Assembly (NCBI GenBank): GCA_010645155.1
Contig: CM021314.1
Span: forward strand, 3,872,746 to 3,936,745
DNA: 64,000 bases
Origin: Tigriopus japonicus
Taxonomy: Eukaryota; Arthropoda; Copepoda; Harpacticoida; Harpacticidae
Reading direction: 5' to 3'
Shown: piece after piece, positions 21,856 to 32,932 of the stretch
Position numbering within the stretch: position 1 is the first letter of the stretch
How the letters are laid out: each line of letters opens with the position of its first letter
Position numbers and translations under genes: made by a program
The notes under the pieces: generated by a model
What the model was told of the DNA's origin: nothing
Databases searched by the model: none
The model's input: the letters and a program-made list of their open reading frames with translations, nothing else

Positions 21856-22250
21856 TCATTCTCGACCGTTTGTTGCGGAGCAACTGACCGTTTGAAATAT
21901 TTGATCGAGCGCAGAACAGGAAAGAACAGAATCACCAGAAAAGGGCGGCGCAACACTACGGAGCACAAAATCAACAACCTTTTTCTCACTTTGCTTGTCC
22001 CATTCTGTGACATCATCAAAGTTTTTCACCAGATTCTTCATAGATTGTACTACCTTCTTTGCGTGATCATTGCCAGATGTGTGATATGCTGAAGAAATGA
22101 GATGATCACTTCCAAATTTGGCACATTGTTTAACAAATTGCTTGGAAAAATCCATTGTTATTTTGCCAGGGAATCCAAACATTGTGAACATGTTCACCAT
22201 AGTTTGAGTCACATTGAGGGCTTCAGGAGATTTCTTGTCATAAGACTTTC
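21856..22250 (-). pseudogene. Ty3/gypsy integrase fragment
   Basis: Translation of the minus strand gives the central integrase block: MFGFPGKITMDFSKQF (normally FG-P-x4-TDNGPQF), then a CAKFGSDH-ISSAYHTSGNDHAKKVVQ segment matching the FHIRHETSSPYHPRSNG-AE block of intact copies. The TDNG catalytic Asp context and the AE catalytic Glu are changed, so it is a dead fragment. No LTR was found next to it. Confidence 0.75.
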
Positions 22251-22620
22251 AAACTGGCCAGCCTGAAAAAACGATTATGTATTATGGGAAAGGCTGACCT
22301 CCAAATTGGAACAAATCACTCAAAATTTCTTGGGAAAGACAAACAAAAGGGTTTCATGGTGCTGTGTTTGACCATGAATAGAGCATTGAAAGCATGAAAA
22401 ATCATAGTTTGTCTTCCTTCCTGACAATATTATTTTGACCATCCAACGTTTCTCTTTGGCAAACCTGTTTTTGGATCTAAACTCGTTGTTGGAAAATAAA
22501 GTTCATTTTAGAGCAGAGTGTTTAAATTTACTTCAGCGTTTAGTAGTATTTATTTCTAAGTTGCCATGGCACATTTGTTTGAGCTTGAAAGGCAAGAAGA
22601 CAGATCTTGTCAAGGCAGTG

Positions 22621-25190
22621 TTAATTATAATGGGAAAGATTGGGCATATACACATTTATCTTTTCTCTGAAAGATCTGACTGATTGAATCATCTTGATTT
22701 TTGGGTCCAATTTGTTCCATAGATTGACACATTGATTTACAAAGGTTGTTGAGTTTTGGTATGTAGGAGTTTCCTGTCGGGTTGTTGCTCTTGTTTCACA
22801 ATGAATGCATTGATTTGCATGAGTCTCCAGGACTGTTTGGAGGGTTTCATCTATCCCTCGTCCACTCTGATTGTATGGGCTTTCCACATTACAATTAGTG
22901 TGGCTTTGATTGCTTTTTTGATTTAGAGAAAGAAACACGGACGTTTTTTATAACTCGAGAATAGAAACCTTATCTGACAGCTTCACTCCAAGATATTCGG
23001 GAAGGGTCTTGTATGCTGTTTGAAGTTGAGCTTGGTAACCAGGTCCGTATTCGTTTTCATGCTCATGTTCATAACACGAGAAAAAGTGGCAAACAGCATC
23101 TCAATAACGATAATACTCAATTATCGATAATAATCAATGACATGCTTCAATCGAGAGCACGGGATCTTTGAAGGGAGCAAACTGAGTACACCCGGACCTC
23201 CCCTCAGTTTTCTGGTTAACCATCGAACATGGGTATTCCAACAAACATGCATACACGGAAATTTATAACCAGGTTTATCCCATACAACGGGTCCATCCAC
23301 CATAATCTCCATTGGTGTAACAGTCAGTACTCTTCCTCTCAAGACCATTATTGAAGTCGTTCCAGGGTTTGCCTTCAGTGCATATGCCGCCATAAATGTT
23401 CTCCAGTTGTGACAACAGTTCCCTTGGACTGGCTGCTCTTGCAACAACAATGGAGTCATCCTCAAAACATATGAGCCCTTCTCTATCATCATTGTCAAGC
23501 CACAAGAGAAGATCAGCGATGTAAATTAAGAATAAAAGCGGGGAAAGGACAGACCCCAGTGGAGATACACATTGAATTTCACGAAATGGTGAAAGACGTC
23601 CATCCACTTGCACAGCTTGGATATGTCCTGACAAGAATGAGTGGATCCATTTTATTGCTCTTCAATCAAACCCGCAGATAGCAAGCTTCTCTTCAAGGAT
23701 GGACCAGTCAAGTGTATCAAAAGTGGACAACAAGTCCAAAAGTAGAATAGCTGTCACTTCTTTATCTGTTCCTTGAGAGGCTAGATGAAGGAGATTTGAC
23801 CTGGTAGTAAAAGTTGAGTGATCTCCCCTAAAACTATGCTGACCCTTTGGGAGGATGTTTTGGTCTTGCAAATAAGCCATTATCTGAGAATATACCACTC
23901 AGCCCCTTTCCAGATCTTGGGGGAAACGCCAGTGACAAGTGATTGATTGACAAGATGAGTCACAGGCTCTGCAAGGATCTCCCTTGCCATATTCAATGTC
24001 TTTCTGTTGATGCCATCCAATCCAGAGCTAAATTTATCTTGTAAGGAGTTCATAGCCTTGATAACTTCTTTCCTTTCAAATGGTCTAAAGGTGAATCCAT
24101 CAACAATTTGCCCACGTTTTTCCCAATATTTCGATAGGTCCAATCACACCAGGTTTTATTTTTGACTTGATAGATGTCAATTTGTTTTCAAAGAAGGATG
24201 CAAGCTCTTCAGATGTTTTTCTTGGAATCAGTCAGTACCTGATCTTCAACCATGATGCAGCTTGAGCCACTATTTGCTTGCTTTTTTGGTGTGTGCCTTG
24301 TTGATGGTATTCCAAACATTTTTACTGTACATGCCTTCTTTGGCTTGCCTTCTTGTTTCTCTTCCAACTCAATTCACACAACAATTTCTCGATTTTCAAA
24401 GCATTTACAAAGAGCATCTTTCTCGATTCTAACGGCAGCATCACATTCTCTTTTTGGAGAGTCTCTTTCTTGCAACACTGCTTTTGTATCCTCACTGAAA
24501 GCTCTTTTATAGGATGAGGGAATAGCAAAAACGCACCCTGGTGGGTGCTTATCAAGCACCCGATTGACATTTTTTTCTATGAATTTACCCAAAAAGTCCG
24601 TGTCAGTATCCCAACAAAGATAATGACACGGAATTCCCCAAAGATCTGTTAAAAGTTGTCTTTTCTCATCTGTTTGTAGCATCTTTTCGCAATCCACTTC
24701 TTTGATTTTGATGCATCCAATTTCCTCCATGGAATTGTAGCCACAAGAAGACAATGGTGACTCACAGTGCTTTGGAGTTTATAAGTTGTCAAGCAAAGAT
24801 TTGGACCGCAACATATGTGGTCTATGGTTGAATGACAAGTCTCATCTTGATCTCGCCTTTCTTCAAAAGTGTGCTGAACTCCTGTCTCCACAAGGTCACA
24901 GACCCGTCACTAGAGTCAATTACCCGCCACAGAGACATCAAATGATGATTGTCACCTTCAATTCTCTTTAGGTCCAAGATCATGTCTACACCCATAATTA
25001 GAGCTTGCCTTCACACACTGCTGCTCTTGCCATTTGAGCGCAGAACTGGCTCAAATGCTTATGCACATGTTGTTTTACAGACACCCCACTCCACCCACTC
25101 ATGGTAGAACACTGCAATGAGAACCTTTTTGTCCCTATTTTGTAATCCCTCTAACTGGATAGGTGGGAGATACTTGTCCATAAGGTTATC
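22621..25190 (-). pseudogene. Decayed non-LTR element F, relative of element B
   Basis: Read on the minus strand from 25190 down to 22621, broken pieces follow the order of the ORF2 of element B: an endonuclease piece (LPPIQLEG, IAVFYHEW), STIDHICCGPNL, the linker (CHYLCWDTDTDF matching WHYLQHDTDPNF), SSGLDGINRKTL, GQHSFRGDHST, a motif A relic (LLDLLSTFDTLDW), SPLGSVLSPLLFLIYIADL, a catalytic box degraded to FEDD, and a C-terminal CVNLWNKLD matching AVKLWNSLP. Many stops and frameshifts; dead and older than B. It ends abruptly at the inverted repeat at 25189. Confidence 0.85.
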
Positions 25191-25505
25191 TCTCAGTCTA
25201 AACCTACACTGCAATAAAAGCTTTCGAGTACTGTCACCAGGGTGGGCATTTTTCGACATCGAGAGCATTTTGGACACCCAGTGTCCAAAAGTGTCCAAAA
25301 GTGTCCAAAAGTGTCCAAAAGTGTCCAAAAGTGTCCAAAAAACCCAGAAGGTGTCCAAAAATCCCCAGAGGGTGTCCAAAAATCCCCAAAAGATGTCCAT
25401 AAGTGTCCAAAAGTCCAACAAACGTAAAAGAAAGTTGTACAAATCAGACGAAAAACCGTCAAAAAAAAAAAAGCTTTTATTGCAGTGTAGGTTTAGACTG
25501 AGAGA
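25189..25505. mobile_element. Segment bounded by 35-bp perfect inverted repeats
   Basis: The arm TCTCAGTCTAAACCTACACT-GCAATAAAAGCTT at 25189-25223 recurs as its reverse complement at about 25471-25505. Between the arms lie a GTGTCCAAAA minisatellite and an A-rich run. It separates element F from the BEL/Pao integrase. It could be a MITE-like element with terminal inverted repeats or a foldback scar; no clear target duplication is seen. Confidence 0.6.
25271..25413. repeat. 10-bp minisatellite GTGTCCAAAA
   Basis: Six or more tandem GTGTCCAAAA units, then variants of 19-20 bp (GGTGTCCAAAAATCCCCAGA), then degenerate units. It lies inside the inverted-repeat segment. Confidence 0.9.
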
Positions 25506-25514
25506 AAATCTTGC

Positions 25515-26592
25515 GTGATAAACCAATTGCGTCAAAAGTATCGTATAATTGGAGAGTCAGATGTGGTGAAAGGTGTTTTGAAAGATTGCATTGAGTGCCG
25601 GAAATATCAGGGAAAACCACAAGAGCAAATCATGGCCGATCTGCCAATGGATCGTTTGATGGCGAACTGTCCTCCGTTTACCAATGTGGGCGTTGACATG
25701 TTCGGACCATTCAAGACAACCAGGGGGAGATCAATGCAGGAATCGTTTCGGTCTGATTTTCACTTGCTTAGCAAGTAGAGCAGCTCATCTGGAGTTGGTG
25801 TATGACAAAACAACAGATTCATTTTTGCAGGCCCTACGCCGTTTTATCGCCAGAAGAGGCCAAGTGCAACAAATGAGGTCGGACAATGGGACTAACTTTG
25901 TAGGGGCAGAAAAGAAACTTCGAATAATCCTGGAGAATTTAAATCAAAATCAAATTAACGAAGAAATGGTCTTTCGAGGGATAGAATGGCACTTCCATCC
26001 ACCATACAGTCATCACTTTGGGGGTGTGTGGGAGCGGGAAATTCGGACCATCAGAAAGGTGATGTCGGGTCTCTTGGGTGGACATCAACCTAGTTTAAGT
26101 GATGAATCATTGAATACGTTAATGTGCGAGATTGAAGCCATCTTAAACAGTCGGCCCCTGACAACATTATCGAATGATCCCAATGACCCTCAACCGTTAA
26201 CTCCGAACCATTTGCTCCTTTTCAAGAGTGGAGTCACCTTTCCACCTGGACTTTTTGCCTCAGACCAATATGCCAAGCAACGGTGGCGTCATGTTCAATA
26301 CTTAGCCGATCTCTTTTGGAAACGTTGGTCCCGAGAGTATTTGTCAGGATTGATAAGCAGAAGAAAGTGGCAACAAGAAACTCGAAATGTCGCGGTTGAC
26401 GATCTCGTTTTGCTTGTGGTGGAAGGATTTCCTAGATGTCAATGGCCATTAGGTCGCGTGATAGAAGTCTACCCAGAGTCGGACGGAAGGGTTCGATCAG
26501 TGAAAGTGAAGACAACTAAGGGAGAATATCGAAGAGCCATTTCTCATTTGGTAATGTTACGCGAGAAAGACGATACCTTTAGTGATTCTTAA
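25515..26592 (+). pseudogene. BEL/Pao retrotransposon integrase (3' part of pol)
   Basis: Encodes the C-terminal part of a BEL/Pao polyprotein: a zinc-binding CIECRKYQGKP segment, VDMFGPF (first catalytic Asp), MRSDNGTNF (second Asp), HHFGGVWEREIR (catalytic Glu), then LNSRPLT and TPNHLLL, RW-x2-VQYLADLFWKRW and the C-terminal GRVIEVYPESDG domain typical of this family. A frameshift near 25740 splits the protein into two overlapping frames. Everything upstream (gag, protease, RT) is missing at the junction with the inverted-repeat block, so this is a 5'-truncated dead copy. Confidence 0.9.
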
Positions 26593-26620
26593 ATCTCAAG
26601 AACAATTTAAAGGGCCGGTG

Positions 26621-26760
26621 TAAAATGATGGTCATTTCATTGCTAATTAGCACTTGAATTTCCAGTCTCTTCTCGTCTTTCCAGTCTCTTCTCGTCTGTC
26701 GTCGTGAGCACACGTCTTTTGCGTTGCTCATGAATTACGGGCCGGTTTAGACTAAGTGCT
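26621..26760 (+). repeat. Probable start of the BEL/Pao 3' LTR
   Basis: The integrase stop is followed by the purine-rich AATTTAAAGGGCCGG and then TGTAAAATGATGG, the expected order of polypurine tract and 3' LTR in BEL/Pao elements. TTCCAGTCTCTTCTCGTCT is repeated in tandem inside it. The other LTR is absent, so the right end is approximate. Confidence 0.5.
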
Positions 26761-26763
26761 GTT

Positions 26764-27418
26764 TTGTGTTGTGTAGTGGTCGTTTGGATCCAAGGTAAGC
26801 CATTTTTGCATATTTATTTGCCTTTCTCTTCTTTCTCTTACTACTTTATTTCTATCTTTAACATTTTTTGTCGTACTCTTTTCGTATTCTCCTCTATTTT
26901 CAGTTTATTTTTATTTTTCTTAATATCTTTTCTTTGTGTGTCTTTTTTTTCAGGTTTCCTTTAGTTCCTAAGTTCTATATTGTCGTTTTTAATGTCCTTT
27001 TCATACTTACATTCTTAGTTATACTGGCAAATTAATTTGTCTTGATTAGCGATTTTAATCATTCTTTTATCGTTTTTATCCAATATTTTTCTTCCATATT
27101 TGTTCTTCATTGTATGTTATCCTTTGTCTTATCTCTTATCAGTTAGGTGTGAGATTGGTTGTCTGACTCTCTCTTGAGCTAGGTTGGTCGAAACTCTTGT
27201 TTTTCTTCTTTCCTGTTGGCCAGAAAGGGTACTATTCCATTAGGTGACTGTCTGCTCACAGTTAGGTGTGAAATTGTTTGGTTGGCTCCCTCTCTTGGGC
27301 TAGGTCAGTCTGGTCAGCTTCTTCACCTAGTTGTTGTTTCCTGTTAATCTTTCTTCACACCCCCTTCTTCTCTCATTACTTTTGTTAGAGTTGGTTGTTA
27401 GTTTTTCCTTCCATTTTC
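26764..27418 (+). other. 5' region of non-LTR element C
   Basis: T-rich DNA leading to ORF1 of element C, without a gene. It contains the 119-bp direct duplication listed separately. The exact 5' end of element C was not found. Confidence 0.45.
27141..27350 (+). repeat. 119-bp direct duplication upstream of element C ORF1
   Basis: Two copies starting AGTTAGGTGTGAGATTG (27141) and AGTTAGGTGTGAAATTG (27260), each followed by a CTCTCTTGAGCTAGG-like and a TTTCCTGTT block. Tandem 5' UTR monomers act as promoters in some non-LTR elements; that role here is inference. Confidence 0.7.
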
Positions 27419-28303
27419 ATGATGGAGGCTATCTTGTGTCAGGTTAGCGATGAGGCTAGGAAATGTCTGCATTTAGCCTTAGAAGGGAAGGACCCCTCTG
27501 TTGTCAAGAAGGCTTTCATTGTTGAGGCTGTGGTTGCTTGGGTTAGTCAGACCAGAAAGCTCGTTGATTCAAAGGTGGCCTCAACTGTAGACAATTCCAC
27601 TGAAACAGAGGCAACTGAGGTCGAGTTGGTTGAAGTAGCTCAACCAAAAATTGTCCAGAAAGCTCTAGCTTGTAAGGAAGTCTGTCCTGACCACAAAAGG
27701 CAGCCTTGTAGTCCGGATAGAAAAGGTTGTAGCTCTTTTGAACACCCACAGTGGTGTCAAAAATTGTTGAAGTTTGGGCTCTTGAAATACAACAAGAAAG
27801 GGTGCTCAAAGGTCGAGTGACCCTTCTTCCATCCGTACATGTGTCGTAGATCAGTGAGTAGTGGGACGTGTTTCAATGTGGAGTGTAGACAGGTTCATGT
27901 ACGAGGCACTCAGAGGAAACCGAGACCAGCAAAATCTGGGTCTCCTAGATATGGTTATAGGTTAGCATCCAATCCCCAACCAATTCCCCAAACATTTTAT
28001 CCTTTTAGCATCCCCCCTCCCCGTTCTCGTCCTTCTCCTCCCAACTCCTTGTCCCATTTCCCTTCCCTCACCTCAAAACCTATTCCTATTTCTACCCTTC
28101 TCCCAAATATCCATAACCCGGTTCCTCCTTCCACTTTTTCCTATGGGCAACCTAGGTCCTACTCCAATGTAGTCGCCCCTCCCCCTCCCCAAAAATCCCT
28201 TCCTGTAGAGCAAAATTTTGTTAGAAAGCAGGATTTTTTAAGGTTAGACAGGAAGGTCCAAGAACTGATAGACTTGGTCCATCGGAAGACTTTAAGCCCA
28301 TAA
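27419..28303 (+). pseudogene. Non-LTR retrotransposon C, ORF1 with three CCCH fingers (one UGA)
   Basis: A 294-codon ORF1 clearly related to that of element A. It starts at ATGATGG; the N-terminal part matches A residue by residue in places. The zinc region has the same plan: CPDHKRQPC, EHPQWC, a GLLKYNKKGC stretch, FFHPYMC and VHVRGTQR. It differs from A by a long Pro/Ser-rich C-terminal half (PPPRSRPSPPNS) and a final short coiled segment. A single TGA at 27818-27820 replaces the Cys codon of the second finger (A has SQCSFFHP), otherwise the frame is open. TTTTTTA at 28234-28240 is in frameshift phase. The copy is therefore inactivated by one nonsense change but otherwise looks young. Confidence 0.85.
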
Positions 28304-31278
28304 AAGGGCTCTATTTGAACGTGCATTGTCTGATTTCCAAAAAAGACAGCACAAAGGTCAAAGTATTGGAGGAGCTAGCCATTAATAGAGAGGTCTCCTT
28401 CATTTCTATCACAGAGACTTGGCTTCGTCCAGGAGTTTTAGACGAAGAAGTAGCAATAGCTGGTTTTAGACTAGTTCGATGTGATAGAGTACGCCCTGAT
28501 AATCCCATTTTCCCACATGGGGGCGTATGTCTTTATGTCAGGAAAAACTTACTTCTTAGTCATGTACGAATGTCGAATGGAGAAGTAGAAGTTTTGATTT
28601 GTCATATCAAGGCCCTTGATCTTACGGTTGTAACAATGTATCGGCCACCTTCTTGTAGCTCTTCTTCATTTCTGTCAGCTCTCCAATTCATTGGAAAGGA
28701 GTTAGATCGAGAGGTTTGTTCTCGACTCTTTGTTGTTGGCGACTTCAATTTTCCGGCTAGCATTGTTGAGTGGGAGGTTAGTCCGGATGGGTACATTCCC
28801 ATTTCGAAAACAGCATCGCTGTCTTTCGAAAAATTGGAAGAGTTTGCGATCTTGCGTAATCTCTCTCAACACGTTGGTGTTGCAACCAGAGCAGAGAGTG
28901 TTCTGGACTTAGTTTTTTCCAATGACCCTGATCTGATCCAGTATGTCCATGTTGCCCCATGTAGCCTTTCAGATCATCACATTCTTGAGATAGGGTCGAC
29001 CATTACTCAAAAGCCGGCGAGCTCTAGAGTTAAACCTGCTCAAAAGGTGGGCGTGGCAAAGTTTAAGTTCAAAGATGAACACTGGCCCCTTATTGTTGAA
29101 AGATTAGGCGAGTTGAACTTGATTTCCATTTCAAAGCAGGAACCATCAATAGATAAAGCTATAAATAAGCTAATTTCACTTTTTGACGAAGTTTGTTTGT
29201 CCAGTGGTATTCCAGAAATAGTGGCAAAAGGTAGGAGGCCATTGTCTAGAATTCCAAAGGTTAGGAAGAAGTTGTTCAAACGGAGTTGTCAGGTTTCGAA
29301 TAGACTTCGACGTACTTCAAATCCATTTGTTGTAGCCAGCCTCCAAAGCAAATTGGATGTGGTCCAATCAAAAATTAGGGCCTCCATTGATTCCGATCAG
29401 TTAGAGGAGGAAAGTAGAGTGATCCAGGAGGTTAAGACTAATCCAAAGGCGTTTTTCTCGTTTGCGAATACAAAGAGAAAAATGAAGCATCCTGTAGGAC
29501 CTTTTGAGGTCGGCGGTAAAACCGTCAATGATAGTGAGGTTATGGCCAGTATGCTTGGAGATCAGTTCTCAAGTGTATTTTCAATTCCAAAAAGGGTAGT
29601 CAGAGCAGGCCATGACTGTAGCAATGTTTTTGATGAGACTGGCATTGATAGTCAGGATAATCGACTGGAGGATCTGGTAGTCACAGATCAAGATGCTTTT
29701 GAGGCCATCAAGAGCTTAAAGCTCTCGAGTTCTCCTGGACCTGATGGTGTGACATCTCAGTTTCTGATGAAATGTTCACAGATTCTTGCCCCTGTTTTCT
29801 CCTATTTGATGCGTTGCATTTTTGATCAGGGCAAGTTTCCCTCCTCTCTAAAAATAGCTCATGTCGTTCCAATTTTTAAGGGCGGAGATAAGTCACCCCC
29901 CAGTAATTATAGGCCCATTTCTCTGACCTCCAGCGTTGCAAAGGTTTTTGAGAAGATTATGAAGTCCAAGCTTGTAGATTATTTGGAAGTCCATGATTTA
30001 ATTCCTTCTGGACAGCATGGGTTTCGAGCTCATTTTAGTACAGTAACCCAATTGGTTGATCATATTGAGCAAATCATTGAAGGGTTCGAAAGTCATGAGT
30101 CAGTTGATGTAGTCTATCTTGACTTTGCCAAGGCCTTCAATAAGGTAGATCATGGTCTTTTGCTCGATCAACTCAAAGAGTTAGGGGTCCAGGGTAAGGT
30201 CCTGACTTGGATTGATAGTTTCATAAGCGAAAGGAAGCAAATAGTTAAAGTCGAAGGATCTTTTAGCGGCATGTATGATGTCAAGTCAGGTGTTCCGCAA
30301 GGTTCAATTTTAGGTCCGCTCTTGTTTATTCTCTTTATTGCTCCTCTCCAGAAGTTTAGAACAAAAGCCAGTATTTCTTCATATGCTGATGACACAAAAT
30401 TAGTTTGTGGAAGGAATGGGCAGGACTCGAAATGTTTAGTTGAGGACTTGGAGAAAGTCTACTCTTGGGTTGGCGAGAGTAACATGGCATTGAACGGGAT
30501 GAAATTCCGCACAATGACGTATTGGGCGTCAAAATTAGATGTTCCGCTCAAAGACAATGGAGGTTGTGATATTGAGCAGGTATCGTCCATGAGAGATTTG
30601 GGAGTTGTCGTCCAAGATGATGGAAAGTTTGATGAGCATATCCAGTTGAAAGTGGGGAAGGCATTTCAAACGTGCGGCTGGATCTATCGCACTTCCAAGT
30701 CCAGAGATAGTATTACGATGCTAACTCTGTACAAGTCGATTGTCCAGCCGCATCTTGAATATGCCTCACCCATTTGGGCTCCAATGAGTTCAGCAGGTTT
30801 GCAAAAGGTCGAGCAGGTTCAAAGATGTTTTACTAGGAACATCACAGGAATGAGAGAGCTCTCGTATTGGGAGAGGCTCCAGAAGTTAGGGTTGTACAGT
30901 ACTCAGATAAGGTATGAAAGGTATCTGATACTGTATGTTTTCAAGAGCATTAATGGGCTCTGTCGTAACCCAGGATTTGAGATCAGTTGTAGTGATCGTA
31001 GAGGTTTTACGTGCGCTCTGAGAGCACCTCCAAATCCTAAGGAATCAAGGCTAGTTTGAACAATGAAGTCCTCCTCTCTTTTTTATCGGGCTCCTTCATT
31101 GTTCAATTTGTTGCCTATTTGCCTTCGTCGGGAATATGTAGGAGTTGATCCTCTAACAGCATTTAAGGCAGGATTGGACAAATTTTTGAATACTATTCCT
31201 GACCAACCCACTATTCAAGGGTTGTACAGATCTGCCAACAGTAACTCATTGGTAGATCAAATTTCATATATACATTAA
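28225..31278 (+). pseudogene. Non-LTR retrotransposon C, ORF2 endonuclease-reverse transcriptase (one UGA)
   Basis: A nearly complete ORF2 in the -1 frame of ORF1. The APE-type endonuclease begins almost at once (LNVHCLISK with catalytic Asn, ITETWL, GDFNFP, SDHHILE). The reverse transcriptase has SSPGPDGV, NYRPISLTS, HGFRAHFST, YLDFAKAFNKVD (motif A), GVPQGSILGPLLF (motif B) and SYADDTKL (catalytic, about 30379-30390). The C-terminal domain is CR1/Jockey-like (PHLEYASPIW, VQRCFTR, FYRAPSLFNLLP). There is no AUG before the endonuclease; the first in-frame AUG comes after essential residues, so ORF1-coupled synthesis is likely. One TGA at 31057-31059 (probably CGA to TGA) is the only break; the frame resumes to 31278. 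This ORF2 is of a different lineage from A and B. Confidence 0.88.
28234..28240 (+). promoter_or_regulatory. Candidate -1 frameshift site U UUU UUA
   Basis: ORF1 codons GAT TTT TTA give T TTT TTA in phase. The ORF2 (-1) frame has its last stop, TAG, at 28222-28224 and is open from there through ORF2. The ORF1 stop is at 28301-28303. Downstream, GGTCCAAG (28255-28262) can pair with CTTGGTCC (28273-28280) with one mismatch, 14 nt from the heptamer; a second small stem, AGCCC/GGGCT, flanks the ORF1 stop. Confidence 0.6.
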
Positions 31279-31351
31279 TTATTGAAACTACAACAATGAT
31301 TAACTCTCTTTACAGGGAATCCCATTCCTTGTAGCGGTATTGAAAAATCCG

Positions 31352-31378
31352 CCCCCCCCCCCAAAAAAAAAAAAAAAA
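31352..31378 (+). repeat. C11-A16 homopolymer junction
   Basis: Eleven C followed directly by sixteen A, about 75 bp after the ORF2 stop of element C. It may be an A tail of an inserted sequence on the plus strand or simple sequence; assembly error is likely in the exact lengths. Confidence 0.7.
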
Positions 31379-31718
31379 GAATCTTGATCGATTGCGTTTG
31401 TGCGTTCCTTTAATTGAACTATGTAGACGGCATTTTGTGAGAAGACGTTGAAAGAAGAAGTGACAAATCGCCATATTGAATTATGTATAACCCTATTATG
31501 TTTGTAAGTCGTGTATGTTTTTATCCATTTTAACATTTGTATTTACGAGATGTTCTTTAATAGGAAACCGTTTTGCCGAACTGATCAAGACTACAGTCAT
31601 TTGGGATTAGGAAAGCATTGGATAAACGCGTTTAGAACCTGGGGCGATTTACACGACTGTCATCGCACCTTTAACCCAGGCCCCAACCTCGGGTGGACAG
31701 CCATCTCGCACACCAATT

Positions 31719-32223
31719 AATGATACATTAAAACCTGCCATTTTAAGCCTGGATAGCTCACCCATCGAATTGCGACAATGGGTAGAAAAGCTCAAATCGT
31801 TCATCCCTACAAACGCAATCGACCAATCTCCACTTCATGAGCAACAGATGTACGTCAAGCAATTCTTAGACTCAGATTTAGAGGTTCGGATCTCCATTAA
31901 TTATTGACGCCAACACTGAAATATTTGGCACGCACGGTGTTATTACGTCAACCCAAGATGAATTCAAGCTACGATATCCTCTTTTCTTCCGACGATTAGA
32001 GTACTTTCGGTATCGACGGCGACAAGGACAATCAGCTTATAACTTCGTCGCTAAGATGATTCAACTCAATTATGAGGCTGATCTACCAAGTCTTTCCACA
32101 AACGAAGTGCAGGTTTTCCGGGTGTTAACTGAAATCAATGAGGACAATTTTTTCACCAAGCTTCTCGAGATGAGAGAGCCCAAGTTCGAGGACATCAGAC
32201 GCAGAATCACCCAATGGGAGGTC
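31719..32223 (+). pseudogene. Ty3/gypsy gag fragment
   Basis: Translation matches the middle of the G2 gag: NDTLKPAILSLDSS resembles NDTLKPDVLSLENSS, QQMYVKQFL resembles QQFAYVRQFL, then after stops and a frameshift EADLPSLSTNEVQVFRVL resembles EADLASLTSEEIQIFRVL. Stops occur near 31906 and in the middle portion. It ends abruptly at the repeat that begins at 32224. Confidence 0.8.
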
Positions 32224-32497
32224 TGTATTTCTCGATCTAGTTCGGTGAGAACTTGGAAACGAGACTTAGTCAGAAATAAGGAGATTGCAACTAAGGATGG
32301 AACAAGTGAGCAACTGTCGACCAACGGTCGGACAACTGTCAAAAGACTGCTGTTTATTCACTAGGAATATGGTCTTATATAGTCAAATAAGGCGCAGCCT
32401 ACTGTACTTGCATGATGCGATGAGTCGCATCTTGTTGGAACATTGAGTCCTTTTTACATCATAGGATGGCTTTCTCATGATGTTACTTTGGTTCATT
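32224..32497. repeat. LTR-like dispersed repeat, copy 1
   Basis: About 274 bp nearly the same as 50764-51041 (TGTATTTCTCGATCTAG at the start; CATGATGCGATGAGTCGCAT inside). The second copy has TG...CA ends with TGTAT/ATACA inverted termini, as in a solo LTR. No target duplication is evident. Confidence 0.65.
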
Positions 32498-32927
32498 TAT
32501 ATGCCCTCGTGACAAGATAAAAGGGAACCTTGTAACTTGTCAACAAAGAAGAACCTGAAGTATCACATGAAAAAGGCATTCTTGTTTTTTTTATCACACT
32601 AATAATGTACAAACACATAAGCTAACTGCAGTGAGCGGAGATAAACATTGAGATAGTACTGAATGGAACATTAAGAAAATTGAATGGAACACGATATGAA
32701 ATTGAAAAGTACTTGTTCTTCATGGAATATTTTTTCTTAGTCAAATTGGAAAGAAAGAGATGAAATCAGGGCTAAAATAAAGTTGGTGGCGGCCTGCGGC
32801 ATAGGAAGTAGGCAAGTGCCATTGCTAAAGAATGTTGAAACCTAAATGGTAGCGGAATGACGAAATCGTTGAGGTCGACATTAAATCACCAGGATGGAAG
32901 AACCCTTCGTTCTTGGCGAGTGGAAAT
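32498..32927. other. Non-coding DNA left of G1
   Basis: No gene recognised; flank into which gypsy G1 inserted. Confidence 0.4.
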
Positions 32928-32932
32928 ATGGT

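Noticed and set aside
25117..25518. Frame through the GTGTCCAAAA repeat as a lysine-rich protein
   Set aside because: It is the minisatellite read in an open frame and carries no other coding evidence.
26764..26964. 66-codon hydrophobic frame as a membrane protein
   Set aside because: It is a T-rich stretch giving runs of Phe/Ser/Leu with no conservation signal; it lies in the presumed 5' region of element C.
27818..31059. UGA read as an amino acid in this genome
   Set aside because: Lesions elsewhere include UAA and UAG as well, and UGA ends clean ORFs (A ORF2), so a changed code is not supported.
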